The translations under genes were made by a program, and so were the position numbers. This document shows, one piece after another, positions 14,294 through 15,709 of a DNA stretch of 15,709 nucleotides. The first letter of the stretch is position 1, and each line of letters begins with the position of its first letter. Origin of the DNA: RGIG6178 sp045612885 (GTDB lineage Bacteria; Bacillota_I; Bacilli_A; RFN20; DUOF01); contig JAZKZZ010000012.1 of NCBI GenBank assembly GCA_045612885.1, positions 1 to 15,709 of the forward strand, in the 5' to 3' direction. The notes beneath the pieces are model-generated. The model was given only the letters and a program-made list of their open reading frames with translations, was not told the origin of the DNA and ran no database searches.

Positions 14294-15478
14294 ATGTATA
14301 AAAGAGTGTTTTTAATAGTGTTTGATTCTTTGGGTATAGGGAATGGTAAAGATGCTAAAAATTTCAATGATGTAGGTAGTAATACTCTAAATAGTGTTTT
14401 AAGCGTTGCACCATTTAATTTACCTTGTTTAAGAAAATTAGGATTTTTGAATTTTGCAAAGAATTTGGCATATCATGAAAGAGAATATGACGGTATTATT
14501 TCTAAACTAAATGAAATTAGTGCGGGGAAGGATACTTTAACTGGTCACTATGAAATTATGGGATTAAAAGTAGACAAACCTTCAGTAACTTTCACTAATA
14601 CTGGATTTCCTAATGAATTAATCAAAGAATTAGAAAAAAGATGGGGAAGAAAGATTATTGGTAATAAAAGTGCTAGTGGAACTGAAATAATTAAAGAGTT
14701 AGGAGAAAGACATTTAAAAACCGGAGAGGCAATTGTCTATACTTCTGCTGATTCTGTTCTTCAAATAGCATGTAATGAAATGGTAGTCCCACTTAAAGAA
14801 TTATATAGAATGTGTGAGATAGCAAGAGAAGTGACTTTAAAAGATGAATGGAAAGTAGATAGAATCATTGCTAGACCATTTATAGGCACTAATTCAACTA
14901 ACTTCATGAGAACAAGTAATAGACATGATTACGCCTTATCACCATTTGCTCCTACATATTTAGACAACTTAAAAGAAGCTGGCTATGATGTTATTGGTAT
15001 AGGAAAGATTAATGATATATTTAATGGACAAGGTATTACATACTATGAAAAGACAAAATCTAACATTGATGGAATGGATAAAACTATCAACATTGCTAAA
15101 AATGTAGATTTTACTGGTTTATGTTTTGTTAATCTGGTTGAATTTGATAGCGAGTATGCGCATAGAAGAAATCCATTGGGGTATCTAAGATGTTTAGAAG
15201 ATGCTGATGTTAAATTAAGATCATTAATTAGAAATATGCGTGATGATGACTTATTAATAATTACTGCTGATCACGGAAATGATCCTTGCTATAAAGGCAC
15301 TGATCACACAAGAGAGCAAGTGCCATTTATAGCATATGCTAAAAACTTAACTAATAAAGGGCATATGATAGCAAGTCAAGATACTTTTGCTTGCATTGGC
15401 GCTACTATAATCGATAACTTTAATGTCAAAGCTAAAGATCATCAAATCGGTAAATCATTACTTAGTATGATTAAATAG
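14294..15478 (+). CDS. deoB: Phosphopentomutase
   Basis: Mn-dependent enzyme that interconverts (deoxy)ribose 1-phosphate and 5-phosphate, linking nucleoside phosphorolysis to DeoC or the pentose phosphate pathway. The 394-residue protein has the expected length and metal ligands: D11 (FDSLGIG), D285 and H290 (FDSEYAHRRNP), D326 and H327 (TADHGNDP) and H338 (DHTREQVP). The phospho-acceptor threonine lies in GKDTLTGH, near residue 81. AAGGTGAT at 14282-14289 fixes the start. The 43-base gap after xerD holds no terminator, so it is probably cotranscribed with dinB and xerD. A purine nucleoside phosphorylase gene would be expected nearby, perhaps beyond the right edge. Confidence 0.96.
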   Translation: MYKRVFLIVFDSLGIGNGKDAKNFNDVGSNTLNSVLSVAPFNLPCLRKLGFLNFAKNLAYHEREYDGIISKLNEISAGKDTLTGHYEIMGLKVDKPSVTFTNTGFPNELIKELEKRWGRKIIGNKSASGTEIIKELGERHLKTGEAIVYTSADSVLQIACNEMVVPLKELYRMCEIAREVTLKDEWKVDRIIARPFIGTNSTNFMRTSNRHDYALSPFAPTYLDNLKEAGYDVIGIGKINDIFNGQGITYYEKTKSNIDGMDKTINIAKNVDFTGLCFVNLVEFDSEYAHRRNPLGYLRCLEDADVKLRSLIRNMRDDDLLIITADHGNDPCYKGTDHTREQVPFIAYAKNLTNKGHMIASQDTFACIGATIIDNFNVKAKDHQIGKSLLSMIK

Positions 15479-15522
15479 AATAAAATCACATAAGATAAAT
15501 TATGCGAAGTTATATAAAATGT

Positions 15523-15552
15523 AAAAAAAGGGCTATTTTTAGCTCTTTTTTT
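15523..15552 (+). terminator. Intrinsic terminator after deoB
   Basis: GGGCTA (15530-15535) and TAGCTC (15540-15545) form a 6-base-pair stem with one G-T wobble and a TTTT loop. An A-run before and a T-run after extend it, so it could act on both strands. Confidence 0.88.
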
Positions 15553-15709
15553 ATTGGGGTGATAAAATATATGTTTTGTTGTTAAATAATGAAATTTAAA
15601 GAAATTTGAGCGTTTTAGCTTATAATTGCAGTAATATCCTTTTTAGTTGGTAAATTACATTAGCTAAAATGCTAATAATTTCATAATTTTTACCATTGCC
15701 TACCTTATT
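15553..15709. other. Non-coding right edge with competing inverted repeats
   Basis: No gene of useful length is seen on either strand in these 157 bases. GCGTTTTAGCT (15610-15620) can pair with AGCTAAAATGC (15662-15672), with a nested GTAAT/ATTAC pair. An alternative local hairpin, ATTAGC (15659-15664) with GCTAAT (15671-15676), uses the same right arm, so the two cannot form together. A TATAAT lies at 15621-15626 without a clear -35. This may be a leader or operator for a gene outside the window. I do not recognise a known riboswitch. Confidence 0.4.

Noticed and set aside
15660..15709. Ten-codon minus-strand frame with an AAGGTAGG-like site
   Set aside because: Too short to support, and the region is better described by inverted repeats.
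15553..15709. Purine, preQ1 or fluoride riboswitch
   Set aside because: I looked for their conserved cores and did not find them.

Overview
The window is one continuous run of 15 protein genes, all on the + strand. It is very A+T-rich, codons end mostly in A or T, and genes carry GGAGG or AGGTGAT-type ribosome binding sites. Tryptophan is TGG throughout, no gene needs TGA as a sense codon, and none ends in TGA (7 TAA, 8 TAG). The gene content (Spo0A, RsmE, MtaB, S21, XerD, phosphopentomutase, Pol IV) points to a low-GC member of Bacillota, probably class Bacilli. The extreme A+T bias and compact layout would suit an uncultured host-associated lineage near the Mollicutes, but that placement is inference. 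No rRNA, tRNA, insertion sequence or CRISPR array was found.

Layout. (1) 1-1176: RmuC, cut by the left edge. (2) 1193-2758: a small transcription unit with its own promoter, encoding two related exported proteins with a shared C-terminal motif and a faint TasA/camelysin-like look. (3) 2767-9114: a probable operon that starts at an extended -10 promoter. Its first gene is a membrane-anchored McrB-like AAA+ ATPase with three 22-residue tandem repeats. The second is a DUF2357 (McrC-like) protein whose C-terminal half is coiled coil where a nuclease would be expected. Tightly coupled behind them are rsmE, mtaB and deoC. (4) 9124-9427: rpsU with its own promoter and terminator. The order rsmE-mtaB-x-rpsU matches the yqeU-yqeV-yqeW-rpsU order of Bacillus subtilis. 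(5) 9472-11242: hflX and a four-helix membrane protein, closed by a terminator. (6) 11261-12217: spo0A as a single-gene unit with a good sigma-A-type promoter, a palindrome in the promoter spacer, an exact 0A-box-like sequence upstream and a terminator. (7) 12219-15552: dinB, xerD and deoB, then a terminator; xerD-deoB matches the B. subtilis ripX-drm pair. (8) 15553-15709: no gene seen, but competing inverted repeats.

How the genes relate. RsmE and MtaB modify the ribosome and tRNA, and S21 and HflX are ribosome-linked. DeoC and DeoB are successive steps of deoxyribose breakdown, placed in two separate operons. RmuC, Pol IV and XerD act on chromosome maintenance. Spo0A is the master response regulator of sporulation and stationary phase.

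The most unusual part is 1193-6411: two exported paralogues next to a membrane-tethered McrB-like motor with a nuclease-free McrC-like partner. It looks like an envelope-associated AAA+ machine rather than classical McrBC restriction. Its function is unknown, and the link between the exported proteins and the motor is inferred from proximity alone.
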